This document shows, in pieces, positions 42,239-49,733 of a DNA stretch of 64,000 nt. The stretch spans positions 33,940-97,939 of the forward strand of contig NZ_JAKEDV010000009.1 in the NCBI RefSeq assembly GCF_021462505.1, given 5' to 3'. The translations under genes and the position numbers were made by a program. This stretch comes from Thermus brockianus (GTDB lineage Bacteria; Deinococcota; Deinococci; Deinococcales; Thermaceae). The stretch's first letter is position 1; each line of letters opens with the position of its first letter. The notes beneath the pieces were generated by a model. That model had not been told where the DNA came from. It worked only from the letters and a program-made list of their open reading frames with translations, and did not search any database.

Positions 42239-42774
42239 TTTAGGAAGCGCACGAGAGCGCCCTCGAGGCCCTCCAGGCGGAGAAGCCACCACCCCTCCCT
42301 GGGGGGACGGGGGAGGCGGAGGCCCGGGGGGACGGCCCGCCACTTCCCCTCGGCGTATTGGGCCACGAGGAGGGCCTCCCGCCCGGTGCCCGGAAGCGCC
42401 TTCCAAACCTTCCCGCCCACCCACCAGACCCTGGCCCAGGTCAAGGATAGCCCCCAGGGGGCACCGGGTCCCTCGTAGTAGGCCCACCTTGCCGGTTCCA
42501 GGGTCTTAAGGCCCTCTGGGCCCAGCTCCACCACCATCCCTGGGGCCAAGTAGGGGAGGAGGGGGGAGGCGGAGGGGATGGCCCGGCCCCCTGCCCAAAG
42601 CTGCCCCTCCTCCACCACCTCTACCCGTCCGTAGTAGAGGGGGCGCTTTTCCTTTTCCTCCTTCTCCTTTTTCCTTTCCTTCTCTTCCTTGCCCTCCCTC
42701 CCCGAGGCGAGGGCCAGGCCCATGGCCGCTAGGAGCCAGAGGGCTAACCTACAGAGAACCTGCCGCCGCCCCAT
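42235..42774 (-). CDS. Secreted hypothetical protein
   Basis: 179 residues from the ATG at 42774: signal peptide (MGRRQVLCRLALWLLAAMGLALA), a run of Lys/Glu repeats (residues 25-43), then a small beta-rich domain (YYGRVEVVEEGQLWAGGRAI, LAPGMVVELGPEGL). The G-x-VE module resembles the N-terminal part of the pentaheme cytochrome in the same operon and DUF5666 units of the lipoprotein at 47.2 kb. Overlaps the kinase gene by 26 bp and the Hyf-like operon tail to tail by 4 bp. Function unknown. Confidence 0.6.
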   Translation of the reverse strand: MGRRQVLCRLALWLLAAMGLALASGREGKEEKERKKEKEEKEKRPLYYGRVEVVEEGQLWAGGRAIPSASPLLPYLAPGMVVELGPEGLKTLEPARWAYYEGPGAPWGLSLTWARVWWVGGKVWKALPGTGREALLVAQYAEGKWRAVPPGLRLPRPPREGWWLLRLEGLEGALVRFLN

Positions 42775-43990
42775 CCTCCCACCTCGGCAACCGGACCCGC
42801 ACCCGAAGCCCGGGCTGGGCGTTTTCCACCTCCAGGGTGCCCCCAAGCCGCCTCGCCGCCTCCTGCGCCAGGGCGAGGCCAAGCCCTAGACCATCCCCCG
42901 CCATCTGCCCCCGGAAGAAGGGCTCCGCAAGCCGGGATAGGTCTTCCGGTGCCACCCCGGGCCCGTGGTCCCGCACCTCGAGGATGACCTCCTCCCCCCG
43001 CACCCCCAGGCGCACCTCCACGGGCGGGGCTCCGTGGCGGCGGGCGTTCTCCAGGAGGTTATCCAGGATGCGCTCCAGCAAGGCCGGGTGGGCCAGGACC
43101 CAGGCGGGCCCTTGTAGGCTGGCCCTCACCCCCTCCTCTCCCGCCAGGTACTCCCCGAGAAAGGCGCTGAGCTCTAGCGGGGCCAGGTCGGCCCCTTCGG
43201 ACCGGGCCAGGGCGAGGAGCCCCCGCAACACGGCCTCCATGCGGTCCACGCTTTGGGCGAGCTGGGGAAGCGCCCGCTTTAAGGGCAGAAGCCCACCTTG
43301 AAGGGCCTCCACCTGGCTCCGGATCACCGCCAGGGGGCTCCTCAGCTCGTGGGAGGCGTGCCGGGTGAAGAGGCGCTCCCTTTCCAAGGCGGCCCGCACC
43401 GCCTCCGCCATGCGGTTAAAGCCCTGGACCAGGCGCCGGATCTCCCGTTCCCGCCCGGGGGCGAGGGGTTCGGGAAACCGGAGGAGGGAAACCGCCTCCA
43501 CCGCCCGGGCCAGCTCGTCCAGGGGCCGGACGATGAGCCGGGCGAAGCCGTAGCCGAAGAGGGTCGCCAGGAACAGAAGGGGAAAGAGGAGCAAAAGCCC
43601 CCCGCGCACGTAAGCCCTTAGGGCGCGGGTGTACTCCTCTGTGCGCAGGTAAACCTCCAATTGGTAGCCCTGCCAGGGAAGGCTTAGGGTGCGCCAAGCC
43701 TCCCCCGCCTGGGGGAAAAAGCCCCCCTCCAGGATCGGCGTCCCCGCCTCCAGGAGCCGGAAGCCAAAGACGTAGTGGCTCCCGCTGAAGGCCTCGGCGG
43801 AAGTGAGCCGGGGGCCCTCTGGGGTTAGGACGAGGGCCCTCTGCACCTTCGAGGCGGCCTCCCCCAGGTCCAGGGCGATGTCCCGCTCCACCAGGTTCCA
43901 GAACACGGCGTAGCCCCCGAGGAGGCTGGCGAGGCCCGTGCAGGCGGCCACCAGGAAGAAGGCCCAGGCCAGGCGGCCCTTGAGGGTCAT
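42749..43990 (-). CDS. Sensor histidine kinase
   Basis: 413 residues: TM1 (7-27), a roughly 120-residue periplasmic sensor, TM2 (about 134-155), a HAMP segment (LIVRPLDELARAVEAVS), the H-box FTRHASHELRSPLAVIRSQV, N-box LERILDNLLENARRHG, and ATP-lid motifs VRDHGPGVAPEDL and GDGLGLGLALAQEAA. It phosphorylates the OmpR-type regulator encoded just upstream (ATGA overlap). Its periplasmic stimulus may relate to the co-transcribed cytochrome c and YceI protein. Confidence 0.92.
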   Translation of the reverse strand: MTLKGRLAWAFFLVAACTGLASLLGGYAVFWNLVERDIALDLGEAASKVQRALVLTPEGPRLTSAEAFSGSHYVFGFRLLEAGTPILEGGFFPQAGEAWRTLSLPWQGYQLEVYLRTEEYTRALRAYVRGGLLLLFPLLFLATLFGYGFARLIVRPLDELARAVEAVSLLRFPEPLAPGREREIRRLVQGFNRMAEAVRAALERERLFTRHASHELRSPLAVIRSQVEALQGGLLPLKRALPQLAQSVDRMEAVLRGLLALARSEGADLAPLELSAFLGEYLAGEEGVRASLQGPAWVLAHPALLERILDNLLENARRHGAPPVEVRLGVRGEEVILEVRDHGPGVAPEDLSRLAEPFFRGQMAGDGLGLGLALAQEAARRLGGTLEVENAQPGLRVRVRLPRWEDGAAAGSL

Positions 43991-44643
43991 GGTTCTCCCA
44001 GCCGATACACCCCAGGCACCCGCTCCACCACCCATGGGGCCAGGGATTGCCGGAGCTTCTGCACGTACACCCGGAGCACGGCGTCGCTTTCCGCCCCAGG
44101 AAAGAGCCCTTCTAAAAGCTCCTCCCGGGTGAAGGTCCTCTCCGGGTGAAGGGCGAGGAGCTCCAAGAGGGCGAAGGCCTTGGGGGAGAGGGCCACTTCC
44201 TTGCCGGCGTAGGTGACCCGCCGCTGGGCGAAGTCCACCACCAGGGGCCCCCGGGTGAGGATCATCCCCTTGAAGCCGGCGGTGCGCCGGGCCAGGGCCC
44301 GCACCCGGGCCACCAGCTCGGAAAGGTGGAAGGGCTTCACCAGGTAGTCATCCCCGCCCAGCTCCAGGCCGTGGATGCGGTCCTCCAGGGCATCCCGGGC
44401 GGTGAGGAAGAGGATTCCTCCCCGGTAGCCGCTTTGCCTTAGGTCCTCGGCGAAGCGGAAGCCGGCCCCTTCCCCCTCGGGGAGCATCACGTCCAAGACC
44501 AGGACGTCGGGCTCCCCCTCCGCCAGCTTCTCCCAGGCTTCCTTTAGGCTCCGCACCCCCGAGGCCTCGTACCGCTCCTTCCGGAGGACCGCCACCACGG
44601 GCTCCAGGATGCCCTGCTCGTCCTCCACCACGAGCACCCTCAT
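43987..44643 (-). CDS. OmpR/PhoB-family response regulator
   Basis: 218 residues from the ATG at 44643: receiver domain with acidic pocket VVEDEQ, phospho-acceptor LVLDVMLPEGEG, Thr FLTARDA, Lys VKPFH; then a winged-helix effector (LSPKAFALLELLALHPERTF, SDAVLRVYVQKLRQSL). OmpR-type regulators bind direct repeats of about 11 bp period; exactly such repeats precede this operon and the DUF5666 gene. Coupled to the kinase by ATGA. Confidence 0.93.
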   Translation of the reverse strand: MRVLVVEDEQGILEPVVAVLRKERYEASGVRSLKEAWEKLAEGEPDVLVLDVMLPEGEGAGFRFAEDLRQSGYRGGILFLTARDALEDRIHGLELGGDDYLVKPFHLSELVARVRALARRTAGFKGMILTRGPLVVDFAQRRVTYAGKEVALSPKAFALLELLALHPERTFTREELLEGLFPGAESDAVLRVYVQKLRQSLAPWVVERVPGVYRLGEP

Positions 44644-45095
44644 GGCTCCCGCACCCAAAGGGCCAGGGCCCCGAGAAGGCCCAGGCCCGAGAGGCTCAAG
44701 GGGGCGAGGGGCGGGGGCGTGCCCTCCTGCTCCTTCCCTTCCCACCCCGGCCACGCCTCGCCCTCCTCGTCCACGAGGACCACCCGAGGGGTCCCTTGGG
44801 CTTCCCCTAGGCTCGCCTCGAGGTGCTCCAAAAGCCCCACCAGGCCAGCGCCCCCCACCAAAAGGAGCAGGGCTACCGCCAGGGGCCGGCTTTGGGGAAG
44901 GAGAAGGCCCAGGCCCACGGCCAAGGCCCCTAGGGTGGCGGCTATAGGGGCGACGACCTGTACGCCCTCCACGTGGCCCATGAGGAAGAGCTCGGCCAAG
45001 GTGAGGAAGAACCCCATCAGCGCAAAGAGGCCGAACACTTCCGGCAGATGCCTGCGCAACCATGTCCTTGCGTTTCCCATCGTCGCCTCCATCAT
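44640..45095 (-). CDS. Four-helix membrane protein
   Basis: 151 residues: charged start, then helices at about 22-42, 51-71, 75-97 and 128-146 (LSLSGLGLLGALALWVREP), with an acidic loop (VVLVDEEGEAWPGWEGKEQE). Start taken at the ATGATG overlapping the cytochrome stop; an ATG at 45080 is possible. It may anchor the pentaheme cytochrome or pass electrons to it, but no heme or quinone motif is visible. Family unknown. Confidence 0.6.
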   Translation of the reverse strand: MMEATMGNARTWLRRHLPEVFGLFALMGFFLTLAELFLMGHVEGVQVVAPIAATLGALAVGLGLLLPQSRPLAVALLLLVGGAGLVGLLEHLEASLGEAQGTPRVVLVDEEGEAWPGWEGKEQEGTPPPLAPLSLSGLGLLGALALWVREP

Positions 45096-45880
45096 TTCCC
45101 ACGCCAAGCCTTCCCGTCCAGCCCATGGCAGTAGGCGCAGAAGTTGGCCGGCAGGATCTGGTTGAAGGCTTGGCTGTCGTCCGGGTTGCGGATTAGGGCG
45201 AGCTGTGCCTCTTGGAAGGCCCTGGCCAAGGCGAGCGCTGCGGCGCCTATTTGGTCCGCTCCCCGGTGGCAGCTGGCGCAGGCTTGCCCCCCTAGGCGTT
45301 CCGCCACCTCCCCGTGCCCTTGGGTGAAGTCCTGGCCGTGGTCCCGAGGAGTATGGCAGAGGTTACAAGAGGCCGCACCCTTCTTCCCCAAAGCGGTGAA
45401 GACGGGCCCCCTTATGGGGCTTCGGCTTCCTGGAATCTGCTGGACCAGCCTTTTACCGTCGTGGCAGGTGGCGCAGAAGCGGCCCAGGGAGGTGGGGCCG
45501 TGGGGTTCCAGGCTGGGGTTGGGGGCGGTGCTCGGCCAGGCCTTGCCCTTGTCCAGACTGGCGTGGCAGGTTTCGCAACTGGTCCCCTTCGCTCCAAGGA
45601 AGCCGAAGTGGCGTTCGTGGCTGAACACCACCCGGCCCATGCCCTGGGGCTGGAAGGTCCGAACGAGGTCTTGGGGCGGTTGCCACTGACGCTTGGGCTT
45701 GAGACGGCCTTCCTCCACCTCCACGTACTGGCCTGGCACCAGGCGCACACCCGGGGGGAGGGGCGTGCCGTCGGAAAGGACCGCCGCCCCCTTCTCCGCA
45801 TCCCAGCGGACGTAGAGGTAGCGCTCCCCTTCCGAGGCCAGGGCGAGCCCCAAGAGGAGCAAGGGGAAGAGCCTCCTCAT
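45092..45880 (-). CDS. Pentaheme c-type cytochrome
   Basis: 262 residues from the ATG at 45880, with signal peptide MRRLFPLLLLGLALASEG. Five CxxCH sites: CETCH, CATCH, CNLCH, CASCH, CAYCH, plus VVFSHERHFGF supplying a distal His as in cytochrome c3/c7-like families. An N-terminal beta module (DGTPLPPGVRLVPGQYVEVE) precedes the hemes. A periplasmic electron carrier; donor and acceptor unknown. Its ATG overlaps the true stop of the upstream YceI frame. Confidence 0.88.
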   Translation of the reverse strand: MRRLFPLLLLGLALASEGERYLYVRWDAEKGAAVLSDGTPLPPGVRLVPGQYVEVEEGRLKPKRQWQPPQDLVRTFQPQGMGRVVFSHERHFGFLGAKGTSCETCHASLDKGKAWPSTAPNPSLEPHGPTSLGRFCATCHDGKRLVQQIPGSRSPIRGPVFTALGKKGAASCNLCHTPRDHGQDFTQGHGEVAERLGGQACASCHRGADQIGAAALALARAFQEAQLALIRNPDDSQAFNQILPANFCAYCHGLDGKAWRGK

Positions 45881-46387
45881 GGGGTCCTTCCCTCCTCCCG
45901 GACCTCCACCCACACCTCGTCCTTGACCCGCATGCCCATGAAGCTCGGGGCCTTAAGCCCATAGTCGCTTAGCCTTAGTTAGAGCGAAGGCACCCTGGAA
46001 GCGTACCCCTTTTCCCTCCTGGTTCAGCTTCACGGGCCAGGCCACGGGCTTTTCCACGCCGTGGAGGGTGAGGGTGCCGAGGACGAGACCCTTAGCCCTG
46101 TCCACCCCTTGGAGCCTCAGGCAGGCCTGTGGGTAGCGGTCCACCTGGAACATCTCCCTGGTGTGCCGGTCGCGAAGGGGTTCCTTGGAGTCCCAGGCCG
46201 AAAGGTCTATGCAGGCTTGGCCCTGGAGGCGCTCCCCCTCTTGGACCACCTCTCCCTTAAGGGTCCGGTTGACCCCCTGGAAGCTTCCCAAGGGTGCCTG
46301 CGCTCTATATACCGCTTCCCCCGTCACGCTGTACCTCTGGCCAAGCGCCAAGCCGGCCAGGAGAACCGAGAGGGCAAGAAGCCGCAC
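45877..46387 (-). pseudogene. YceI-family gene with single-base frameshift
   Basis: GTG start with GGAGG ribosome site; signal peptide MRLLALSVLLAGLALGQ, then the YceI domain (LGSFQGVNRTLKGEV, LSAWDSKEPLRDRHTREMFQ). At about 45978 an extra base diverts the frame to a stop at 45953; removing it restores FALTRLSDYGLKAP, SFMGMRVKDEVWVEVREEGR and a stop that overlaps the cytochrome ATG as ATGA. The perfect restoration argues that the intact form is ancestral. First gene of the cytochrome/two-component operon. A sequencing error cannot be excluded. Confidence 0.8.
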
Positions 46388-46408
46388 GTCCTTTCACCTC
46401 CTCCCTCC

Positions 46409-46440
46409 AACCTAGCCAAAGGCCGTATACGGGGCGTAAA
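46409..46440 (-). promoter_or_regulatory. Promoter with response-regulator direct repeats, YceI/cytochrome operon
   Basis: On the minus strand TTTACGCC and, 11 bp on, TATACGGC are followed by TAGGTT (46414-46409) beginning exactly 26 bp after the first T. The -10-like box lies 22 bp before the GTG start. The same layout precedes the DUF5666 gene. The remainder of 46441-46672 holds nothing recognised. Confidence 0.62.
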
Positions 46441-46672
46441 CGAGGGGGCAGGGCCTCGTCCATGGCCACGGGGAGGTCCCTTTGGGTTGGGGAGTTGGTC
46501 CACGCAAGCTGTTGGGCCCGGGATACGCTTTGGCCCCAGACCCCCCGGCTTCCAAGGCCAAGGGGTGCGGGTGGTCCTAAGAGGCTCCCACGGGGCGCTG
46601 GGCAGGAGGCGTGCAGGTACGCTTAGGAGGAAGGACCTTTCGGGTGATGGCGTACCCTTGGAAGGGGAAAGG

Positions 46673-46888
46673 ATGGGGGAGCACGGCTCGGTTGTTCTTA
46701 TGTGGGACCAGGAAGCGTGGGGCCTGAAGGCGGGAGAAGTGGGCACCGTGGTCCAGGTATATCCCCACGGGGGTTACCTGGTGGAGTTCGTGGACCACGA
46801 GCGCAACACCCTGGCCCTCCTGGACCTCTCCGAGGCGGAGGTGGCCCCCCTCACGGGGCCCGCCCGCCTCCGGGCCAGGGGCGCCTAA
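46673..46888 (+). CDS. DUF4926-type small protein
   Basis: 71 residues: SVVLMWDQEAWGLKAGEVGT, then VVQVYPHGGYLVEFVDHE, a small beta barrel as in DUF4926 proteins, which are often encoded beside DUF6883 or toxin-like partners. GGGGAAAGG precedes the ATG. It stands alone here, so it may be an orphan antitoxin-like gene; function unproven. Confidence 0.65.
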   Translation: MGEHGSVVLMWDQEAWGLKAGEVGTVVQVYPHGGYLVEFVDHERNTLALLDLSEAEVAPLTGPARLRARGA

Positions 46889-47064
46889 GCCCTCGCCCGC
46901 CGCCCGGCCCCCTGGCGGGACCGCAGCCGGGGACCCACGGGTCAGCGAAGCCACATGCGCCGTGGGGGGCTTAGTGCCCCCATGACTCAACGGGCACCCA
47001 AAACCCCGAGGGGACGCTCTCCTACCCCACGTGCTCCCGGTGCGATCCCCACCCCGGTGGGCGG

Positions 47065-47235
47065 AGAATTTGCATCGTGGCCTCCAGGCGCCGCCTCTTT
47101 CCCACTAAACCGCAGGCCAAAGACCTGGCCAAGGCCTGGACGGGGCCATCCGGAAGGGCACGGCGGAAGCCCCGTCCCCAGCCGAGGCCAGGCCGAGCCG
47201 CCTCTTTAGGCCACGCGCTCCAATGCGGGGAGCCG
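47065..47235 (+). mobile_element. Internally deleted tnpB element remnant
   Basis: Codons like the tnpB start (SRRRLFPTKPQAKDLAK, compare RKAFKYRLYPTKPQQKDLE) run directly into codons like its end (AWTGPSGRA, compare AWTGPSGKD), and the segment finishes with GGAGCCGTCACC, like the GAGTCGTCACC right end of the element at 9.4-10.6 kb. So over 900 bp of tnpB are missing: a small, MITE-like derivative. The 46889-47064 stretch before it has no recognisable feature. Confidence 0.6.
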
Positions 47236-48651
47236 TCACCTCCTTCCCTTGAGCTCCACCTCCCTGGCCTGGAGGGCGGTGCCCGAAAGGGTGCCCTTGA
47301 CCTCCACCCAGTCGCCCACCCGGATTAGGGCGAAGAAGCCCGCTTGGTCGTAGGTTTGGTCGTTGGCCTCAAACTGGGTGGAGGCATCGGTGACCACCGT
47401 GTAGCCGAGGAGCCCGAACGAGTAGTTGGCGCTGTCCACGTTCTGGACGGGGCCTTCCCACTCGCCCTCCTCGCTCCCCGTGGCCCCCTTTACCTCAATG
47501 CGCAGGGCGTAAAAGCGCCCTTCGGCGTCCTGGGTGGCGGGGTCGTAGGCCACGTCCACGTAGTCCCCCACCTGGATCTCCCCAAAGGCCATGGGCCCGT
47601 CCGGGTCGTCCCGCTTGACGAGGGTGTTCTGGTCTGCGTAGAAGGCCAGGCTACCCAAGGCCAGGGTCATGGCCTCCGGGTCCAGGGCGGTCACCTGGCC
47701 CTTGGCCTCCGCCTTGGGGGCCCTCGTCTTCGGGTACTTCACCTTCACCAGCTGGGCGTGGAGGAGGGTGGGGTCGTTACCGTCCACCTGGCCCTTGGCC
47801 TCCACGTAGCTCCCTTCCGTCAGGTTGCCCACCACTTGGGCACGGCTAAAGTCCACGGTGTAGCCGAGGAGGGAGAAGGTCATGGCGGCCTCGTCCAGGT
47901 TGGCGATGGGGCCTTCCAGCTCCACCCGCCGGGAGGTGCCAAAGCCGCTTTGGCCCTGGCCCTTGAAGGCCACCTTCGTGGCGAGGATCGTGGTTCCCGA
48001 GAGGGTTCCCTTCACCTCCGCCCACACCCCGTGCTGGGGAGTGCCCTCCACCCGGGCTTGGGCGTAGTTCACGGTGAAGCCGTTAAGGGTGAAGGTCTTT
48101 GCCTCCGTTTTCAGGCCTTGTACCCGTCCCTCGGTTTCCACCTGGGAGGAGGGCGCAGGGTAGCGCTCCACGTACGTGGCCAGGATGCCGGTGTCTGTGG
48201 CCGTGCCTTGGACCTCCACGTAGTCCCCTACCCGTAAGTCGGAGAGGAGGAGCGTCCGGTACCCCCGGGGAGCCTTTTCGTAGATGCGGGTGTTGGCGTC
48301 CGTGTACACCGTTTGGCCGAGGACCACCAGGGTGCCCGCTTGGAGGTCCACGTTGGCCACGGGGCCCCTCAGCTCCACCTGGACCTCGAGGGCCTCCACC
48401 CGGATGCGGGTGCCCGTGTCCTCGCCCTTCACCTGGACCACCATTCCCGGGAGAAGGGTGCCGGAGAAGGCTTCCCCCTCCTTCGCCAGGGACGCCCCGC
48501 TGAGGTCCAAAGGCTTGCCCAAGAGCGTGGGCTGGGCCTCCGTCCCGCCCAGAACGCCCAGGGCCTCGAGGGCTTGCCCTTGGCCCGTCTGCGGGGTAAC
48601 CTGGCAAGCGGAGAGCAGGGCAGCCAATGCGAGAAGCGCCTTCCAGCGCAT
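47236..48651 (-). CDS. Lipoprotein with repeated DUF5666 domains
   Basis: 471 residues: lipoprotein signal (MRWKALLALAALLSACQ), then about five beta-rich DUF5666 units recognisable by repeating phrases such as GPVANVDLQAGTLVVLGQTV, LEGPIANLDEAAMTFSLLGY, EGPVQNVDSANYSFGLLGYT and VGDYVEVQG / VGDYVDV / VGDWVEVKG. Surface-exposed or periplasmic; function of DUF5666 unknown. Promoter shares the direct-repeat box of the cytochrome/TCS operon, implying common control. Confidence 0.85.
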   Translation of the reverse strand: MRWKALLALAALLSACQVTPQTGQGQALEALGVLGGTEAQPTLLGKPLDLSGASLAKEGEAFSGTLLPGMVVQVKGEDTGTRIRVEALEVQVELRGPVANVDLQAGTLVVLGQTVYTDANTRIYEKAPRGYRTLLLSDLRVGDYVEVQGTATDTGILATYVERYPAPSSQVETEGRVQGLKTEAKTFTLNGFTVNYAQARVEGTPQHGVWAEVKGTLSGTTILATKVAFKGQGQSGFGTSRRVELEGPIANLDEAAMTFSLLGYTVDFSRAQVVGNLTEGSYVEAKGQVDGNDPTLLHAQLVKVKYPKTRAPKAEAKGQVTALDPEAMTLALGSLAFYADQNTLVKRDDPDGPMAFGEIQVGDYVDVAYDPATQDAEGRFYALRIEVKGATGSEEGEWEGPVQNVDSANYSFGLLGYTVVTDASTQFEANDQTYDQAGFFALIRVGDWVEVKGTLSGTALQAREVELKGRR

Positions 48652-48670
48652 GGGTACACCTCCTCGTCCG

Positions 48671-48702
48671 AACCTAGCACTCCGGCGTAAGCGGGGCGTA
48701 AA
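48671..48702 (-). promoter_or_regulatory. Promoter with response-regulator direct repeats, DUF5666 gene
   Basis: Minus strand: TTTACGCC, then CTTACGCC 11 bp later, then TAGGTT (48676-48671) 26 bp from the first T, 20 bp before the ATG. Spacing is identical to 46409-46440. Confidence 0.62.
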
Positions 48703-48889
48703 TGGGCTTCTATGCGGCTTGGCGGGCTGGGGGGAGCTCTATCCCCGGCACACCCTTGGCTTCTTTCCCTGGTTATCGTGTCGGGGATGTGCGGGCGAAG
48801 CCCGAGGAAGCCTCGGGAGCCTGGCGCTACACCTGAGCTGACCGCTTGCATGGCCTTTGCTGCGCAAGGGCTTCTGCTATCCTCAGTAC

Positions 48890-49015
48890 AATCCTGGGCG
48901 GCGCCTGCGAGGTGCGCTTCTGCGTGACCGAGGAGGGACCCAGCAATAGCTCTATCGTGAACCGAGGTCAGGCGATGCCTAGTTCGTAGCCTCGGACTTT
49001 AGTCCGAGAAGCTGT
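48890..49015 (+). mobile_element. Right-end remnant of a tnpB element
   Basis: ATAGCTCTATCGTGAACCGAG, compare ATAGCTGTATCTTGAACCGAG before the end of the 9.4-kb element, is followed by the hairpin CTCGGACT-TT-AGTCCGAG (48991-49008) and AGCTGTGACG. The coding part is gone. Nothing else is recognised in 48703-48889. Confidence 0.6.
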
Positions 49016-49021
49016 GACGAA

Positions 49022-49651
49022 TCACTCCCGGAAGAGACCGAAAACGGCCCAGTGCTCCCGCAAGAGCTCGGGGTGCCACTGGACCCCCAGGAAGAGGGGG
49101 TGGCCTTCCAGGACCACCGCCTCCGCCAGGCCATCGGGGGCCACGGCCAGGGGCTTTAGGCCTTCGCCCAGGGTCTTCAACCCCTGGTGGTGGTAGGAGT
49201 TCACGGGAAATTCCTCGGGGAAAAGGTGGGAAAGGGGGCCATCCGCCACCTGGCGCACGCTGTGGGCCAGGGCGGGTGGGGGGCTCTTCTGGCGGTGTTC
49301 CACCTCGGTAAACCCTTGGGCCTCGAGGTCCTGGTAAAGCGTCCCTCCCAGGGCCACGTTCATCACCTGGATTCCTCGGCAGATCCCCAGGGCGGGAAGG
49401 CCTTTTTCTGCCGCATAGCGGGCGAGGAAAAGCTCGTGGGCGTCCCGTTCCGGGCTCACCTCCCCAAGCTTGGGGTGGGGTCCTTCCCCGTAATGCGTAG
49501 GGTCTAAGTCCCCGCCCCCGGGGAGGAGGAGGCTGTCCAGGTGGGGGAGGATGCGCTCCAGGTAGGGCTCGAGGAGGCCCCAGAAGCGGTAAGGCATATA
49601 CCCCTCGGCCATACGGAACTGGCTGGCCACGCCGATGAGGCGCATGGTCAT
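49022..49651 (-). CDS. Class I glutamine amidotransferase-like hydrolase (peptidase C26, PuuD-like)
   Basis: 209 residues: LLPGGGDLDPTHYGE, nucleophile elbow LPALGICRGIQVMNVALGG (Cys), NSYHHQGLKTLGEG, and QWHPELL (His-x-Glu). These are gamma-glutamyl-GABA hydrolase features; it would cleave gamma-glutamyl amide bonds in polyamine or related catabolism. The start may be the second ATG (49645). Stands alone beside the tnpB remnant. Confidence 0.87.
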   Translation of the reverse strand: MTMRLIGVASQFRMAEGYMPYRFWGLLEPYLERILPHLDSLLLPGGGDLDPTHYGEGPHPKLGEVSPERDAHELFLARYAAEKGLPALGICRGIQVMNVALGGTLYQDLEAQGFTEVEHRQKSPPPALAHSVRQVADGPLSHLFPEEFPVNSYHHQGLKTLGEGLKPLAVAPDGLAEAVVLEGHPLFLGVQWHPELLREHWAVFGLFRE

Positions 49652-49733
49652 AGTCTAGGTGCTTGGGATCCCCCCTTCAAAATGGTTGGGGCGGAGGAGA
49701 ACCCTCCGCCCTTGCGTTGTCTGTAGGCTCAGG

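Noticed and set aside
46061..46672. Long N-terminal extension of the DUF4926 frame
   Set aside because: It is the antisense of the YceI gene and has no family similarity; the ATG at 46673 has a ribosome site and starts the domain.
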